A stretch of 60,729 nucleotides of DNA from Chitinophagaceae bacterium UBA7600 (GTDB lineage Bacteria; Bacteroidota; Bacteroidia; Chitinophagales; Chitinophagaceae), in NCBI GenBank assembly GCA_002478885.1, contig DLKC01000062.1:1-60729 (forward strand), read 5' to 3'. Made by a program: the position numbers and the translations under genes. Each line of letters begins with the position of its first letter. Positions within the stretch are counted from its first letter, which is position 1. Under the pieces are notes generated by a model that worked only from the letters and a program-made list of their open reading frames with translations, was not told the origin of the DNA and did no database searches. Below, in pieces: positions 44,213 to 53,461 of the stretch.

Positions 44213-45255
44213 CAGGAGTTGCTTTTCATCATCAGGTTACAGAGTTTCCAGAGAAGTCTTGAACCTACATTGCTGTCTGAGCCATTTTCGCCAACACCAA
44301 CTTCAACGAGATCGAAACCGATTAGTTTACGACCGCTTTCAATCACTTTTTTGAATAGGTAGAGCACCTCTTCTGTTTGAAGTCCCCCTTGTACCGGTGT
44401 TCCCGTGTGGCGGCACAGTTTCGGGTCGAGCCCGTCTATATCAAGGCTGAAGTACACCTGCTGAGGCAAATGGTTGATAATGCTTTCGGTTATCTGGTGC
44501 CATTGCTGACCTTCAAATTGCTTTTCCTTTATTTCTTCATCGAAATAGGTAACAACACGAAAGTTACTATTGCATACATAGTTCCATTCTTCCTCACAAA
44601 GATCCCTAACTGAAACCTGCACCAGTTTTTCGATGCCGGGAATGTCCTCCAGCGCATTGTACATGATGGAAGCGTGCGAATATTTGAATCCTTCGTAAGA
44701 TTTTCGCAGATCGCAATGTGCATCGATCTGTAAAATGCCAAAACGACCATATTTTTCCGAGAGCGCTTTGTAAAAACCTAGAGGAGTGCTGTGGTCGCCA
44801 CCTATGAGGCACACGAGTTTATCGCGGTCGAGGAATTTCTTGGATTGCTCATAAACCCAGTTGTTCAGCATTGCGCCGCCTTCGTTGATTTCTTTAAGGC
44901 TTTTCTGCATGAATTTATTCTCATCAACAATGCCACCCTTGGAAATATAATCTATGTACAACTCGGCTTCTTTGCGCAGGTAGTCGCTTTTCATCAGGAT
45001 TTTTTTGTCTACATCGGGCATGAAAAAGCCTTTACGCCAGCCTTCGGGAAAGTAGCTATCAAAAAGATCAATCTGTAAACTTGCCTTAAATATCTGTTCG
45101 GCGCTTCGGGCAGTGCCAGCAATATTGCTTACGGTAACTTCCCAGGGAACAGGTAAGATAATCAGCCGTGCCTCTTCTTCGTTAAAAGGAAGCCCGAATA
45201 TGTTATTGTTCGGATTTGCGACTGCATTTGGATCGAATTTCGACAGGTCTGCCAT
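44212..45255 (-). CDS. Arginase/agmatinase/formiminoglutamase-family ureohydrolase
   Basis: 347 residues. Binuclear manganese motifs: LIGGDHSTP, QIDAHCDLR (DAHxD) and FSLDIDGLDP (SxDxDxxDP), plus the C-terminal GFDLVEVGVGEN. These are the complete metal ligands of active ureohydrolases that cleave guanidino or formimino groups. The specific substrate is not decided; agmatine, arginine and N-formimino-glutamate are options. It is the first gene of a coupled operon with a membrane protein and a radical SAM enzyme. Confidence 0.9.
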   Translation of the reverse strand: MADLSKFDPNAVANPNNNIFGLPFNEEEARLIILPVPWEVTVSNIAGTARSAEQIFKASLQIDLFDSYFPEGWRKGFFMPDVDKKILMKSDYLRKEAELYIDYISKGGIVDENKFMQKSLKEINEGGAMLNNWVYEQSKKFLDRDKLVCLIGGDHSTPLGFYKALSEKYGRFGILQIDAHCDLRKSYEGFKYSHASIMYNALEDIPGIEKLVQVSVRDLCEEEWNYVCNSNFRVVTYFDEEIKEKQFEGQQWHQITESIINHLPQQVYFSLDIDGLDPKLCRHTGTPVQGGLQTEEVLYLFKKVIESGRKLIGFDLVEVGVGENGSDSNVGSRLLWKLCNLMMKSNS

Positions 45256-45452
45256 TAATGGATCATTATTAAAACGGGCTGCAAGGTACTTTGTTATTTT
45301 TATTCCTTAAAGATATTGTTGGCTTTTGTCGCCCAAACGGCACCAAAAAGCCACACAGGGAACCGGAACTTTTGCCTGCCAAGTCGTTTCGTATTGTTGC
45401 ATGGAAAACCTGATTCGCTATATCTTTACCACTTTGCAGAAAATTGACAAGG

Positions 45453-45752
45453 ATGAAAAAAATGATGCTTTGCGGATTACTTACTTTGGCTGCTGCATGC
45501 GGCAACTCATCTGGTAACACCGATCCAAGGGAGCAGCTTAAGGTTGCTTTTGTAGAAAGTCTTTATAAAGCGATAAATTACGATTCCTCGAAAGTAAGGT
45601 ACCGCGTCGACGAGGTTATTTATTACGAAGACACAAAATATTACGATTGCCAGTTCAAACTCACCATGTTTAGAAAAGGTTTTACCGACACGACTGGCAG
45701 CGTGTGGGCTTACGTTTCCAAAGACTTTAAAGAAGTGAAAAGGACGTTCTAA
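45453..45752 (+). CDS. Small putative lipoprotein, unknown function
   Basis: 99 residues from ATG 45453, preceded by a possible TTG start nine bases upstream. A lipoprotein signal peptide ends in LTLAAAC, with Cys as the acyl site. The mature part (REQLKVAFVESLYKAINYDSS, YYDCQFKLTMFRKGF) is a small alpha/beta domain. No family is recognised. It is divergent from the ureohydrolase operon. Confidence 0.75.
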   Translation: MKKMMLCGLLTLAAACGNSSGNTDPREQLKVAFVESLYKAINYDSSKVRYRVDEVIYYEDTKYYDCQFKLTMFRKGFTDTTGSVWAYVSKDFKEVKRTF

Positions 45753-45794
45753 AACTGGCCGGATTGATATCTCGTAACACCGGCAATTTATGCC

Positions 45795-45845
45795 TCGTCA
45801 TGCGCTGAAGTTGAAGTGTGCGACGCAACGAAGTCGCCAGAAGCA
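45795..45845. repeat. Intergenic repeat element M (single right arm)
   Basis: GTTGAAGTGTGCGACGCAAC is at 45810-45829 and is the same variant as at 26951. It lies between the small lipoprotein gene and the queA terminator. Confidence 0.75.
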
Positions 45846-45876
45846 ATGCAGTTTGGCTTATAAAATACTTCCTAAT

Positions 45877-45908
45877 AAAAAGCCCTGAAAGTGATCAGGG
45901 CTTTTAAA
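45877..45908 (-). terminator. Terminator after queA
   Basis: AGCCCTGA (45881-45888) pairs with TCAGGGCT (45895-45902), with an A run on the left that is read as T residues on the minus strand. Confidence 0.87.
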
Positions 45909-45931
45909 ATTTTATCGCTTAGCCTTTTAGC

Positions 45932-46981
45932 TTATATAACAATCATAGCGTCTCCGTAGCTGAAGAAGCGGTATTTGTCTTTAATAGCTTTTTTGTACGC
46001 ATCCATAGCCAGGTCGTATCCGGCGAATGCACAAACCATAATGAGCAGACTCGTTTTAGGTAAATGAAAATTGGTTACCAGGCTGTCCGCAACGTTAAAA
46101 TAATAGGGAGGATGAATAAAAATATTGGTCCAGCCTTCGCTTGGCTTCAAGAGTTTTTGTGCTGTAAAACTTGATTCCATGGCTCGCATGGTTGTTGTGC
46201 CGATAGAACAGATACGATGACCGGTTTCTTTGGCTTTGTTAACAATGCGGCAGGCCTCATCATCGATTTTATAGTATTCAGCATCCATTTTATGTTTGCT
46301 AAGATCTTCCACTTCTATTGGGCGAAAAGTTCCCAAGCCTGTATGTAAGGTTACTTCTGCAAAACGAATACCCTTTATTTCGCAGCGTTTTATCAGTTCG
46401 TTGCTAAAGTGAAGTCCGGCAGTAGGGGCTGCAACGGCTCCTTCGTGTTTTGCATACACGGTTTGGTAGCGTTCACGGTCTTCTTCGTCGGGTTTGCGTT
46501 TGATATACTTTGGCAGCGGTGTTTCGCCAAGAAATTCGAGCATTTTCTTAAAACTTTCATCGTCATCATCCCAAAGGAAACGTATGGTGCGGCCACGGCT
46601 GGTAGTATTATCAATTACTTCAGCAACCAGTTCGTCGTTCTCACCAAAATATAGTTTGTTACCAACCCTAATTTTTCTTGCGGGATCAACGATCACATCC
46701 CAAAGACGGTTGGGTTTATTCAACTCACGTAAAAGAAAAACTTCAATCCTGGCCCCGGTTTTTTCTTTGCGGCCGTACATACGTGCAGGAAAAACCTTTG
46801 TGTTGTTAACCACAAAAACATCTTTATCATCAAAATAGTCCAGAATGTCTTTAAAATGTTTGTTTTCAATTTGGCCGGTTTTGCGGTGTACCACCATCAT
46901 GCGGCTGTCTTCACGTCGTTTGGTAGGATTTTGTGCGATAAGGTTCAAAGGAAGGTCAAATCTGAACTGCGATAATTTCAT
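45932..46981 (-). CDS. queA: S-adenosylmethionine:tRNA ribosyltransferase-isomerase
   Basis: 349 residues from ATG 46981, which gives the usual [11 protein letters not shown] start; the longer frame adds ten non-conserved residues. QueA transfers the ribosyl part of SAM to preQ1 in tRNA, making epoxyqueuosine. Family motifs: [61 protein letters not shown], and the C-terminal [19 protein letters not shown]. Length is standard. It is transcribed alone. Confidence 0.96.
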   Translation of the reverse strand: MKLSQFRFDLPLNLIAQNPTKRREDSRMMVVHRKTGQIENKHFKDILDYFDDKDVFVVNNTKVFPARMYGRKEKTGARIEVFLLRELNKPNRLWDVIVDPARKIRVGNKLYFGENDELVAEVIDNTTSRGRTIRFLWDDDDESFKKMLEFLGETPLPKYIKRKPDEEDRERYQTVYAKHEGAVAAPTAGLHFSNELIKRCEIKGIRFAEVTLHTGLGTFRPIEVEDLSKHKMDAEYYKIDDEACRIVNKAKETGHRICSIGTTTMRAMESSFTAQKLLKPSEGWTNIFIHPPYYFNVADSLVTNFHLPKTSLLIMVCAFAGYDLAMDAYKKAIKDKYRFFSYGDAMIVI

Positions 46982-47149
46982 GTGTCTGTTTGTTTTTATA
47001 AAACTGCACACTCAACTCGCCACCGCCTTACGGGGCGGCTCGTGTCATGTCCGTTTAAATTCAAAGTCGGCAAAAGTATGATGAAAAACCTTAATGCCGG
47101 CAATTTTTTCCCGCATGTTCACAAAACAGGTAGTTGTATATTTTTAACA

Positions 47150-47360
47150 GTAACCCATCTGTGGTTTTTCATGGTATCGGCTCTTGCGTCGCACTCTTGT
47201 ACTGCATAACCCAAGCGGCTGCAGGCCGAAAGTTCAGATGTGTTTAATGATCGAAGAAGTTATTCCTGGTGTTCTTTGTCTTTGCTGACTTAAGAACCAG
47301 TTGCACAAGTGTGCGACGCAACATGTGATGCTACTGCTACGCTAAGCCCGGTACATAAGA
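47150..47360. repeat. Intergenic inverted-repeat element N (paired, same subtype)
   Basis: Left arm CTTGCGTCGCACTCTTGTAC is at 47183-47202, preceded by GGTATCGGCT. Right arm GCACAAGTGTGCGACGCAAC is at 47303-47322, followed by ATGTGATG and AAGCCCGG. The spacer is 100 bp. It lies in the 46982-47454 gap between divergently read queA and trmH. Confidence 0.85.
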
Positions 47361-47454
47361 ATTTTTACTGCTTCCGCATAATGCCTTAGAAAAACTTTGT
47401 GTTGTTACCGCGATTATTTTCTTTTGCTGTTTGCAGCCATCAAACCTTTATGTT

Positions 47455-48054
47455 ATGACTCCTGAACGAAAAGATAAACTAAGCAAGGTCTTATTAAAAC
47501 GCCAGGGCAATCTTGCCGTTGTGATGGAAAATGTGAACGATCCGCACAATATTTCTGCGGTAATGCGCACCTGCGATGCAGTAGGTATTCAAAATATTTA
47601 TGTGCTGAATACAAGAATCGCAAGGCATAAAAGATGGGGCAGTAAAAGCAGCAGCAGTGCGGCAAAATGGTTGAGCATTCACGAATACAACGATGCCGCT
47701 CTTTGCATTAGCGACCTGCGTAAACAATATAATTTTATTTACACAACACATCTTGCTTCAGATGCAGCAAGCCTTTATGAAATCGATTTCGGCAAATCGG
47801 TTGCGCTTGTTTTTGGCAATGAGCACGACGGTGTGAGTGATGAAATAAGGGCTATGGCTGATGGTAATTTTATTATTCCTCAAATAGGTATTATTCAGAG
47901 CCTGAATATTTCCGTGGCATGCGCAGTAAGCATATATGAAGCGTTCAGGCAAAAGCAACTCGCCGGCCATTATGATGTGCCGGGCCTTGAAAGAAAGCAG
48001 ATGAATGATCTTATGATGGAGTGGGGCAGGGAACGTTTCGATGAGGCTGAATAA
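47455..48054 (+). CDS. trmH: tRNA (guanosine-2'-O-)-methyltransferase, SpoU/TrmH family
   Basis: 199 residues from ATG 47455. A SPOUT methyltransferase with the trefoil knot; motif 1 is VMENVNDPHNISAVMRTCDAVG, motif 2 VALVFGNEHDGVSDEI, motif 3 FIIPQIGIIQSLNISVACAVSIYEAF. The match to TrmH, which methylates G18 of tRNA, is better than to other SpoU enzymes, because of the N-terminal segment RQGNLAVVMENV and the C-terminal extension. Exact target position is inferred. Confidence 0.9.
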   Translation: MTPERKDKLSKVLLKRQGNLAVVMENVNDPHNISAVMRTCDAVGIQNIYVLNTRIARHKRWGSKSSSSAAKWLSIHEYNDAALCISDLRKQYNFIYTTHLASDAASLYEIDFGKSVALVFGNEHDGVSDEIRAMADGNFIIPQIGIIQSLNISVACAVSIYEAFRQKQLAGHYDVPGLERKQMNDLMMEWGRERFDEAE

Positions 48055-48059
48055 TGACG

Positions 48060-49043
48060 TTATTCAAACTTGTTCAATTCTTTTGCGCGTTGTTCTTCTT
48101 CTTTGATCAGCGCAACCTGCGACCTTGTTTTTAAGTGGCTAATGCTCACATTCAGTTCATAGCCTACGAGCAATATAAGCGAGTTGATAAAGATCAATGT
48201 CATAATTACCAACACCGAACCGATAGAGCCATAGAATTTATCGTAGTTGGAAAAATTTTGCGCCCATAACGCAAAGAGCCATGTTGCCAATACCATGATA
48301 ACGGTTGCAAAGATGGCACCGGGCGAAAGGAGCTTCCATCTTTCGTGCACAGAAGGGGCAAATTTGTAAATGAATGCGATGGCGTAGAGAAATAACAACA
48401 CAACAACAATCCACCGAAGATTTTGAATGAGAGATTTTACAAAACCATCGTTGATGTTAAGCCAGTTCATAATGTTGTTGAAGAGCACGCCCTGCCCGGC
48501 AGAAATGAGTGCGGAAGCAATCAGTAAAACTACCATGATAACCGTTAGCTTAATCGCCCGTATTCTTTTACTGATAAAGTTTGTTTCGGCCTTTACCACT
48601 AAGGATCGGTCGAAACTACGGATGATTCCCATCATTGCATTAGACGAATAAAAAAGAGCGAGGATAAAACCGATTGATAGCAATCCTGTTTTTGGCTTCA
48701 TAAAAAAGTCGTCGAGGAAGCCTGTTACCATTGTCCTGGCAGACTGATCAGGTGTTATGTCGAGGATAACATTCAATAATTCGTTGTGAATATTCTTTGC
48801 TGCGGGAATGTAAGGTACAAGCGTAAACAGGAAAAGAAAAGCAGCAGGAATGGCCATAATGATGTTAAATGCAATGGCCGCGGCTCTTACATTTAGCCCC
48901 TCCCGTCTAATTTGCCGTAAAAAGAAAATAAATACTTCATACAGGTGGAGTCCCTGGAAGCCCGGAACAAATATTTTTTTGCTTTTTTCTCTTACCTGTG
49001 TTACGGGCGTCGACTCTAATATGATTCGCTCAATTTTTTTCAC
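48060..49043 (-). CDS. YihY/BrkB-family inner membrane protein
   Basis: 327 residues with six predicted membrane helices. The conserved RAAAIAFNIIMAIPAAFLFLF and later YKFAPSVHERWKLLSPGAIFATVIMVLATWLFALW are family hallmarks, followed by YGSIGSVLVIMTLIFINSLILLVGYELN. The family is poorly understood. The charged C-terminal tail is cytoplasmic. Its start overlaps the end of mltG by 14 bases. Confidence 0.9.
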   Translation of the reverse strand: MKKIERIILESTPVTQVREKSKKIFVPGFQGLHLYEVFIFFLRQIRREGLNVRAAAIAFNIIMAIPAAFLFLFTLVPYIPAAKNIHNELLNVILDITPDQSARTMVTGFLDDFFMKPKTGLLSIGFILALFYSSNAMMGIIRSFDRSLVVKAETNFISKRIRAIKLTVIMVVLLIASALISAGQGVLFNNIMNWLNINDGFVKSLIQNLRWIVVVLLFLYAIAFIYKFAPSVHERWKLLSPGAIFATVIMVLATWLFALWAQNFSNYDKFYGSIGSVLVIMTLIFINSLILLVGYELNVSISHLKTRSQVALIKEEEQRAKELNKFE

Positions 49044-50073
49044 CGGCAGTATTTTTTTTGGATCCCATGTCGTTCAACGCCTTTTGATAATCCCTAGCGT
49101 ACCGGTCATGTTCTGCAAATGTAGAACTGAAATGACTATACCCGCTGAAATCGCTTGTTGCAACAAAAAAAAGGTAGTCTGTCTTTGGCGCGTCTAACAC
49201 TGCATCCAACGTGTTTTTTGAGGGCGTGCATATAGGACCTGGCGGCAGACCTTTATTCCGGTAAGTATTGTAAGAAGATGCCACCGAAAGGTGACCAAAC
49301 AAAATACGTTTCAAAGAGAAATCCCTTAGCGCATATTTTATGGTTGGGTCAGCAGCCAGCGGCATTCCTTTATCTAAGCGATTGATGTAGACACTTGCAA
49401 TTTTTCCTTTATCACTTTCCTTGTTGGTTTCTTCTTCGACAATCGATGCGATCGTGTACGCCTGCAAAGGAGTGAGCCCGTGTTGTTTTGCTTTTTCGAT
49501 GCGGTTGTTTTGCTGCCAGTATTTATCGCTTTCCGTTTTAAGACGGTTCATGATATCGTTTAAAGAAAGATTCCATTTCAGTTGGTAAGTGTCAGGGATA
49601 AGGAGAGACATGACCGTATTTGTATCCGCTGCGAACTGCTTTAGCGAGTCATTGTTGGTGAGCGATTGCATAACCGCAGCCGAGTCGATATCGAAGTTTT
49701 TGGAAATAAGCCTGGCTAAATTTTCCTTCGTCCGCAATTTGGTAATGACCAGTTTTACGGGCGACTGCGCATTGTTGCGGAACATTCTTGCCATGTCCAA
49801 TATTGTCTCATCTTTTTTTATTTCAAAGCGGCCTGGTTTTAGTTTTTCCCAAATGCCTGTTTGCGAAGCTGCAAGGTTAAACAACCATGGAAATTTTATA
49901 ATATTCCCTGTATCGAATTGTGCTTTTACCTGGGCTTCTGCCGATTGTCCGTTTCTGATAAAAACATACGCACTTTTGCCGGTGAAAGAGGTAGCTGAAC
50001 CAAATAACAGCCACGCAGATATGATCAATAGTCCGACAAGAACAATCCCTGCCCAAATAAGTATTTTTTTCAT
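49030..50073 (-). CDS. mltG: Endolytic murein transglycosylase
   Basis: 347 residues, YceG-like. An N-terminal membrane anchor (ILIWAGIVLVGLLIISAWLLF) is followed by a periplasmic LysM-like segment and the catalytic domain. The catalytic Glu is in TIASIVEEETNKESD, followed by VASVYINRL-type sequence (IASVYINRLDKGMPLAADPT) and YNTYRNKGLPPGPI. MltG cuts nascent peptidoglycan strands near the membrane and sets glycan length. It overlaps yihY, so both are on one transcript. Confidence 0.95.
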   Translation of the reverse strand: MKKILIWAGIVLVGLLIISAWLLFGSATSFTGKSAYVFIRNGQSAEAQVKAQFDTGNIIKFPWLFNLAASQTGIWEKLKPGRFEIKKDETILDMARMFRNNAQSPVKLVITKLRTKENLARLISKNFDIDSAAVMQSLTNNDSLKQFAADTNTVMSLLIPDTYQLKWNLSLNDIMNRLKTESDKYWQQNNRIEKAKQHGLTPLQAYTIASIVEEETNKESDKGKIASVYINRLDKGMPLAADPTIKYALRDFSLKRILFGHLSVASSYNTYRNKGLPPGPICTPSKNTLDAVLDAPKTDYLFFVATSDFSGYSHFSSTFAEHDRYARDYQKALNDMGSKKNTAGEKN

Positions 50074-50162
50074 TTAAATCCAAAGTAATAAAAAATGTCG
50101 CAGCATACGGGTAGAGGAGAAACTTTATCTAATTTTTTCACCATTCGGTTATCATCATGATA

Positions 50163-50200
50163 AAAAAAGATCCCCCGCAAAGCGGGGGATCTTTTTTTAT
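50163..50200. terminator. Strong bidirectional-type terminator after secG
   Basis: GATCCCCCGC (50169-50178) pairs with GCGGGGGATC (50182-50191). An A run precedes and a T run follows, so it can serve either strand. It separates the secG operon from mltG. Confidence 0.9.
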
Positions 50201-50216
50201 GGTTACCTGTTTTGGC

Positions 50217-50570
50217 TTACTTATTTGTATCGTTCAGGTTAATCGTATTTGGTTGCTGCACCGGAGCTGTGTTGGCCGGCGCTGTTTGTTGAGTACCGTT
50301 TGTGTTCAGATTTTTCAGCACATCAGAACCGGGAGTGCTGGCCGTGCCTGTAAAGAACAAGGAGGAAACAATGCAAAGCACCCCAACAATACCCGCGAAA
50401 AGCCATGTTCCTTTTTCCAGTACGTCTGTTGTTTGTTTTACGCCCATTATCTGGTTGCCAAAACCACCAAACGTGCCGGAAAGGCCACCGCCTTTTGGAT
50501 TTTGAATCAACACGATCAACCCCAACAGCACAGAAGCAATAATGATTAGTATTAAGAATAGGATAGTCAT
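50217..50570 (-). CDS. secG: Preprotein translocase subunit SecG
   Basis: 117 residues. Two membrane helices (LFLILIIIASVLLGLIVLI and WLFAGIVGVLCIVSSLFF) are joined by the signature loop QNPKGGGLSGTFGGFGNQIMGVKQTTDVLEKGTW. A Pro/Asn/Thr-rich tail follows. It is an accessory subunit of the SecYEG channel. It lies one base after the stop of the upstream gene at 50572. Confidence 0.95.
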   Translation of the reverse strand: MTILFLILIIIASVLLGLIVLIQNPKGGGLSGTFGGFGNQIMGVKQTTDVLEKGTWLFAGIVGVLCIVSSLFFTGTASTPGSDVLKNLNTNGTQQTAPANTAPVQQPNTINLNDTNK

Positions 50571-50571
50571 T

Positions 50572-51447
50572 TTAATTTCCTTTTATTTTATCGATTTTGC
50601 CGGCAAAGTAAGCGGATTTATCGGGATTCAAAAAACTTAATTTTTTATATAGTTGAACTGCTTTAGTTGTCTTGCCCTGTTTAATGAGCACCTCAGCCAT
50701 TGCTTCGGTAATAATATCCTTTGTTTCGTTGGAGTTTTGTGCAATTGCTTCGATCACATGTTCTGTTTCCTCGTCAGTTCCAAGATCGGTTGGCTGCGGG
50801 TTTACCGTTTTCATTTGTTTAAGCCAGTCGGTGAATTTCTTCACCTTACTGTCCAGTTGCTGTTGGTTTCTGCCGGCTTTTATGGATTCAATGTGTATGC
50901 CTTGAGAGGCAAAATAATCAATAGTATAAAGCGGGCTCGATTTTATAGGCAAAGTCTCGCCGGGTTCAATTGGCTTTCTAAACTCCGCTGCCTGTAGCTC
51001 CAATATTCCAGAAAGGCGTAGTTCGTCGGGGTCTTTGGATACTTCTGTATGCAGGTCTTCTTCGGGCAAAGGGTATTCTTCAGGTTCATCTTCAGCCCTG
51101 TTTGCCAAAAAAGGTTTTATTGTTGGTGGCAGTATTGTTTCCGGGATAGTAGCGGTTTCATGAACTTCCTCTGTTTTCTGATTAGCCTTTAAACCTGCAG
51201 TTGCTGCCATTTCATGGCTCAATAAAAAATGCAGCCAGTATGGGTTGGAAAAATATAATGCGGTCTTTTCAAGCGTAGCAATTGTACCTGATGGGTATTC
51301 GGAATGCTGCTTTTTAGCCGCCAACAATTGTGCCGGTCCAAACCATGGATACTCCGCAGCGATGGCCTGCAACGATTCCAACCTCACCTCATCCAAAGAG
51401 GCAGAACCGGTTAGTTGTTGTAAAATTCTTGTTACAGCAGTATTCAT
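50572..51447 (-). CDS. Conserved hypothetical with C-terminal TPR-like segment
   Basis: About 291 residues from ATG 51447 (five residues longer if 51462 is used). The N-terminal helical region (LQAIAAEYPWFGPAQLLAAKKQ) and a C-terminal repeat (ITEAMAEVLIKQGKTTKAVQLYKKLSFLNPDKSAYFA) flank an acidic linker. No signal peptide is present. It is transcribed between lptE and secG in an order common in Bacteroidota. Function unknown. Confidence 0.8.
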   Translation of the reverse strand: MNTAVTRILQQLTGSASLDEVRLESLQAIAAEYPWFGPAQLLAAKKQHSEYPSGTIATLEKTALYFSNPYWLHFLLSHEMAATAGLKANQKTEEVHETATIPETILPPTIKPFLANRAEDEPEEYPLPEEDLHTEVSKDPDELRLSGILELQAAEFRKPIEPGETLPIKSSPLYTIDYFASQGIHIESIKAGRNQQQLDSKVKKFTDWLKQMKTVNPQPTDLGTDEETEHVIEAIAQNSNETKDIITEAMAEVLIKQGKTTKAVQLYKKLSFLNPDKSAYFAGKIDKIKGN

Positions 51448-51467
51448 GCGGTGAATGTACAAATCAG

Positions 51468-51980
51468 CTACCAGTTGGAGAAAAGGCGATTAAAAATTTC
51501 GTCAGACATGTTCTTAATAATTTCTGGCAGCAATTGCGCTTCTGCCTGTTGCAGGCTTAGTCCGGCCGAAAAATCGAAATCACGGTTTACATCATATTCA
51601 GTTGTTTTTCCATCGAGCGAATTAAGCAAACTTATGTGCACGCCCACCGTTAACCGGTTGGTTGCCGCCTGCTGGGCACTTATTCCTGATGTGCTAATGG
51701 AGTAAGTTGAAATATATCCGCTCACCTGATAATGGGCATCATCACTGTTGGTCCTGGTAAGTCTGGTTTGATTAGAGATTTTTTGCTGCAGGCCATCAGT
51801 GAGGCCGGGGCTAAGTTGCGGGTTTTTATAGCTTGCCCTGTTTTCAATAAAATTGATTTTAATCGTTTTTATTTCGGGCGGTATCGACACGTCTTTAAAA
51901 GTGTAAATGCCACAGGAACCGAGGCCCATACACAATATGGTTGCGATCATTACTCCGGCAAATTTCAATTTTCTTCGCAT
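51468..51980 (-). CDS. lptE: LptE-like outer membrane lipoprotein (LPS assembly)
   Basis: 170 residues from ATG 51980; the longer upstream reading frame runs into a repeat element and is rejected. The signal peptide ends at the lipobox GLGSC (Cys23). The mature start GIYTFKDVSIPPEIKTIKINFIEN and the later DAHYQVSGYISTYS fit Bacteroidota LptE, which plugs the LptD barrel and delivers LPS to the outer leaflet. Its context (sigma-54 activator upstream, secG downstream) is the usual one. Confidence 0.86.
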   Translation of the reverse strand: MRRKLKFAGVMIATILCMGLGSCGIYTFKDVSIPPEIKTIKINFIENRASYKNPQLSPGLTDGLQQKISNQTRLTRTNSDDAHYQVSGYISTYSISTSGISAQQAATNRLTVGVHISLLNSLDGKTTEYDVNRDFDFSAGLSLQQAEAQLLPEIIKNMSDEIFNRLFSNW

Positions 51981-51999
51981 TTTAATTTTTTTTTGTTGA

Positions 52000-52140
52000 C
52001 CAGCTTTAGTACGGCTGGCATCGCCTGTTGTGTCACTCACTTCTGGGTTCTGCACTTCGTCGGCTGTTTGCTGCCGCCATCCTTGACCGAATGTACAAGT
52101 GTGCGACGCAACCATGCAAAATATTCATTCCAAAGCCGGG
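52000..52140. repeat. Intergenic inverted-repeat element O (paired, mixed subtypes)
   Basis: Left arm GTTGTGTCACTCACTTCTGG (subtype 2) is at 52027-52046, preceded by GGCATCGCCT. Right arm GTACAAGTGTGCGACGCAAC (subtype 1, exact consensus) is at 52093-52112. AAAGCCGGGCTCC follows. The spacer is 46 bp. It lies inside a probable operon, between the sigma-54 activator and lptE. Confidence 0.88.
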
Positions 52141-52150
52141 CTCCATATTT

Positions 52151-53434
52151 CTATGCGTCAATATCGTACTCTTTCAATTTACGGTACAACGTTCGTTCGC
52201 TTATGCCAAGATCGGATGAGGCATCCTTTCGCTTGCCCTTATGCTTTTTAAGTGCTTTTATAATAAGCTCTTTTTCTTTATCCATAATGTTCAGCGACTC
52301 CTCCACCTCCACATGCTGATGAATATCTTCTTCGTGCGGCAATAAAACCGGCTGTGCGCCTGCCTGCACCGGTTGAATAAATGCAGGCTGCATGCTTGCC
52401 GGAGCATTTACCTGTTTCGGCAGTTCGTTGGACATTACAGGATAGTCGTTCATCAGGCTTTCTGATGTATAGTTGGCTGCCTGCGCTGCCAAAGCCGGAT
52501 TCTGTAAAATTTCAAGGAACATTTTCTTCAGTTCTGTTACATCTTTTTTCATGTCGAAAAACAGCTTGTAAAGAATTTCCCTTTCATTGGCAAATTCGCC
52601 TGTATGCTGCGGTGTTGCAGATGCAAGTACAGGCAATCTCGACACATTATTCCTGTCGGGCAGGAAAGCCCGCAGTTCATGGGCCGAAACAAGATTGGAA
52701 CTGCTAAGCACCGATATCTGTTCTGCAATATTCTTCAATTCACGCACATTGCCGGGCCAGGGATGGTTTATTAACAGGTTTTTTGCTTCGTCGTCGAGTT
52801 GAACGGGCATTGTTTTATAGCGTTCGGAAAAGTCAACTACAAATTTCCTGAAAAGCATAGGAATGTCTTCCTTCCTGTCACGAAGCGAAGGCACACGGAT
52901 GGGAACGGTGCTAAGCCTGTAGTAAAGGTCTTGTCTGAATTTGCCTGTTTGAGTGGATTCGAGCAGCTCGCGGTTGGTTGCAGCGATCACTCGCACATCA
53001 GTCTTTTGCACTTTTGAAGAACCTACGCGGATAAATTCCCCGGTCTCCAGCACTCGTAGAAGCCTGGCCTGTGTGCCTATTGGCATTTCGCCGATTTCGT
53101 CGAGAAATATTGTTCCGCCGTTTACTGTTTCAAAATAACCTTTGCGGCTGTCGACTGCGCCGGTAAATGAACCTTTTTCGTGACCAAACAATTCTGAATC
53201 GATCGTTCCTTCGGGAATGGCACCGCAGTTAACCGCAATGAACGGGTTGTGTTTTCTCGCTGACAGTGCATGTATGATTTGCGAAAAGACTTCTTTTCCG
53301 ACACCACTTTCTCCCACGATCAACACGCTTAAGTCTGTTGCCGCAACCTGCACTGCCACATTAAGCGCATGGTTTAGTGCCGGCGAATTTCCTATAATGC
53401 CAAACCTGTTCTTTATGCTTTGTATATCTGTCAT
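52151..53434 (-). CDS. Sigma-54-dependent transcriptional activator without receiver domain
   Basis: 427 residues. The AAA+ domain occupies the N-terminus: Walker A VGESGVGKE (41-48), the sigma-54 contact loop GSFTGA (88-93), Walker B GGTIFLDEIGEM, and the arginine-finger region FRQDLYYRLS. A Gln/Pro/Ala-rich linker leads to a Fis-type helix-turn-helix (KALKKHKGKRKDASSDLGISERTLYRKL). No receiver, GAF or PAS domain is present, so its activity may be set by the level of protein or by another factor. It is downstream of miaB. Confidence 0.93.
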   Translation of the reverse strand: MTDIQSIKNRFGIIGNSPALNHALNVAVQVAATDLSVLIVGESGVGKEVFSQIIHALSARKHNPFIAVNCGAIPEGTIDSELFGHEKGSFTGAVDSRKGYFETVNGGTIFLDEIGEMPIGTQARLLRVLETGEFIRVGSSKVQKTDVRVIAATNRELLESTQTGKFRQDLYYRLSTVPIRVPSLRDRKEDIPMLFRKFVVDFSERYKTMPVQLDDEAKNLLINHPWPGNVRELKNIAEQISVLSSSNLVSAHELRAFLPDRNNVSRLPVLASATPQHTGEFANEREILYKLFFDMKKDVTELKKMFLEILQNPALAAQAANYTSESLMNDYPVMSNELPKQVNAPASMQPAFIQPVQAGAQPVLLPHEEDIHQHVEVEESLNIMDKEKELIIKALKKHKGKRKDASSDLGISERTLYRKLKEYDIDA

Positions 53435-53461
53435 TCTTTATATGTGTTTTTGCAGAAGTCT

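Noticed and set aside
51468..52115. A longer lptE start at 52115
   Set aside because: The added 45 residues are translated from repeat element O and lie before a clear lipoprotein signal peptide that starts at 51980.
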